This document shows, piece after piece, positions 5,583-5,956 of a DNA stretch of 5,956 bases. This DNA is from Erysipelotrichaceae bacterium UBA1783. GTDB taxonomy: Bacteria; Bacillota_I; Bacilli_A; Erysipelotrichales; Erysipelotrichaceae. Position numbers and translations under genes: made by a program. Position 1 is the first letter of the stretch. Every line of letters starts with the position of its first letter. The notes under the pieces were generated by a model. That model did no database searches. It saw only the letters and a list, made by a program, of their open reading frames with translations, and had not been told where the DNA came from. Location of the stretch: assembly GCA_002315205.1 (NCBI GenBank), contig DCGH01000081.1:2270-8225 (forward strand), written 5' to 3'.

Positions 5583-5956
5583 ACTTCATCAGCCATCCTT
5601 TCCATACTTAAGGTATCCTTCACCTTGATGCCCTTTACAGAAAGAGCGTTCTTTAGCTTATAAACAAATGGAATATCCAGCTTCATTCTTACCATGACCT
5701 TTTCGTTTTTGAATACTTCTTCTGGCGTACCCTTCATTGCTAAACGGCCTGAGTCAATAACTAATACATTATCAGACTGTGCAACCTCTTCAATATCATG
5801 AGTAATAGAAATAACGGTAATATTCTGCTTGTCGTGAATTTCCTTGATTAATCTGTTGATTTCTCTTTTACCAGTTGGATCTAGCATACTGGTAGATTCA
5901 TCAAATACGATAATCTGTAAATTCATTGCCAATACCGCAGCAATGGCAACTCTTTG
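5558..5956 (-). CDS. ecfA1: Energy-coupling factor transporter ATP-binding protein EcfA1, C-terminal part (5' end outside window)
   Basis: The frame is open to the window edge and gives the last 132 residues, about half of a typical 270-280 residue EcfA1. The visible part begins just after the ABC signature, at QRVAIAAVLAMN. It contains Walker B IIVFDES with the catalytic Glu, the D-loop SMLDPTG, and the H-loop in SITHDIEE. DESTSMLDP is typical of EcfA1. Walker A, the Q-loop and the signature itself lie outside. The TTG or ATG codons near 5926-5932 are internal, not starts. Its final 25 nt overlap the ecfA2 start. EcfA1 and EcfA2 form the asymmetric ATPase dimer of the ECF module. Confidence 0.94.
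   Translation of the reverse strand, partial: QRVAIAAVLAMNLQIIVFDESTSMLDPTGKREINRLIKEIHDKQNITVISITHDIEEVAQSDNVLVIDSGRLAMKGTPEEVFKNEKVMVRMKLDIPFVYKLKNALSVKGIKVKDTLSMERMADEVCQFISKK

Overview
The window reads as chromosomal DNA of a low-GC Gram-positive bacterium (Bacillota). This rests on A/T-rich third codon positions, purine-rich AGGAG-type ribosome binding sites, hairpin-plus-U-run terminators, and the Firmicute-style cluster ecfA1-ecfA2-ecfT-truA. A gut member of the Erysipelotrichia or Clostridia would fit, but the sequence alone does not settle the lineage. All genes look intact except the two cut by the window edges. I see no insertion sequence, tRNA, rRNA, CRISPR array or phage gene.

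Left part, plus strand (1-2012): the 3' end of uxuA (mannonate dehydratase) is followed after 2 nt by uxuB (fructuronate reductase / D-mannonate oxidoreductase) and a terminator. UxuB reduces D-fructuronate to D-mannonate, and UxuA dehydrates that to 2-keto-3-deoxygluconate. This is the central part of the glucuronate branch of hexuronate catabolism.

Middle (2013-3154, plus strand): a short intergenic region carries a good extended -10 promoter. A leader hairpin follows, then a strong ribosome binding site and a 305-residue permease of the auxin efflux carrier (AEC) family. The 3' arm of the leader hairpin is also nearly complementary to the ribosome binding site, so the leader may switch between two structures. 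A perfect 10-bp-stem terminator closes the gene.

Right part, minus strand (3159-5956): the operon, in transcription order, is ecfA1 (3' part only), ecfA2, ecfT and truA. EcfA1, EcfA2 and EcfT form the shared energising module of group II energy-coupling-factor vitamin and metal importers. TruA makes pseudouridine 38-40 in tRNA anticodon arms. Genes overlap or nearly touch (25 nt overlap, 1 nt overlap, 3 nt gap), and a terminator overlaps the truA stop codon. The two transcription units converge at about 3155-3160 with back-to-back terminators.

No clearly new biological system is visible. The best candidate for something undescribed is the leader of the AEC permease gene.
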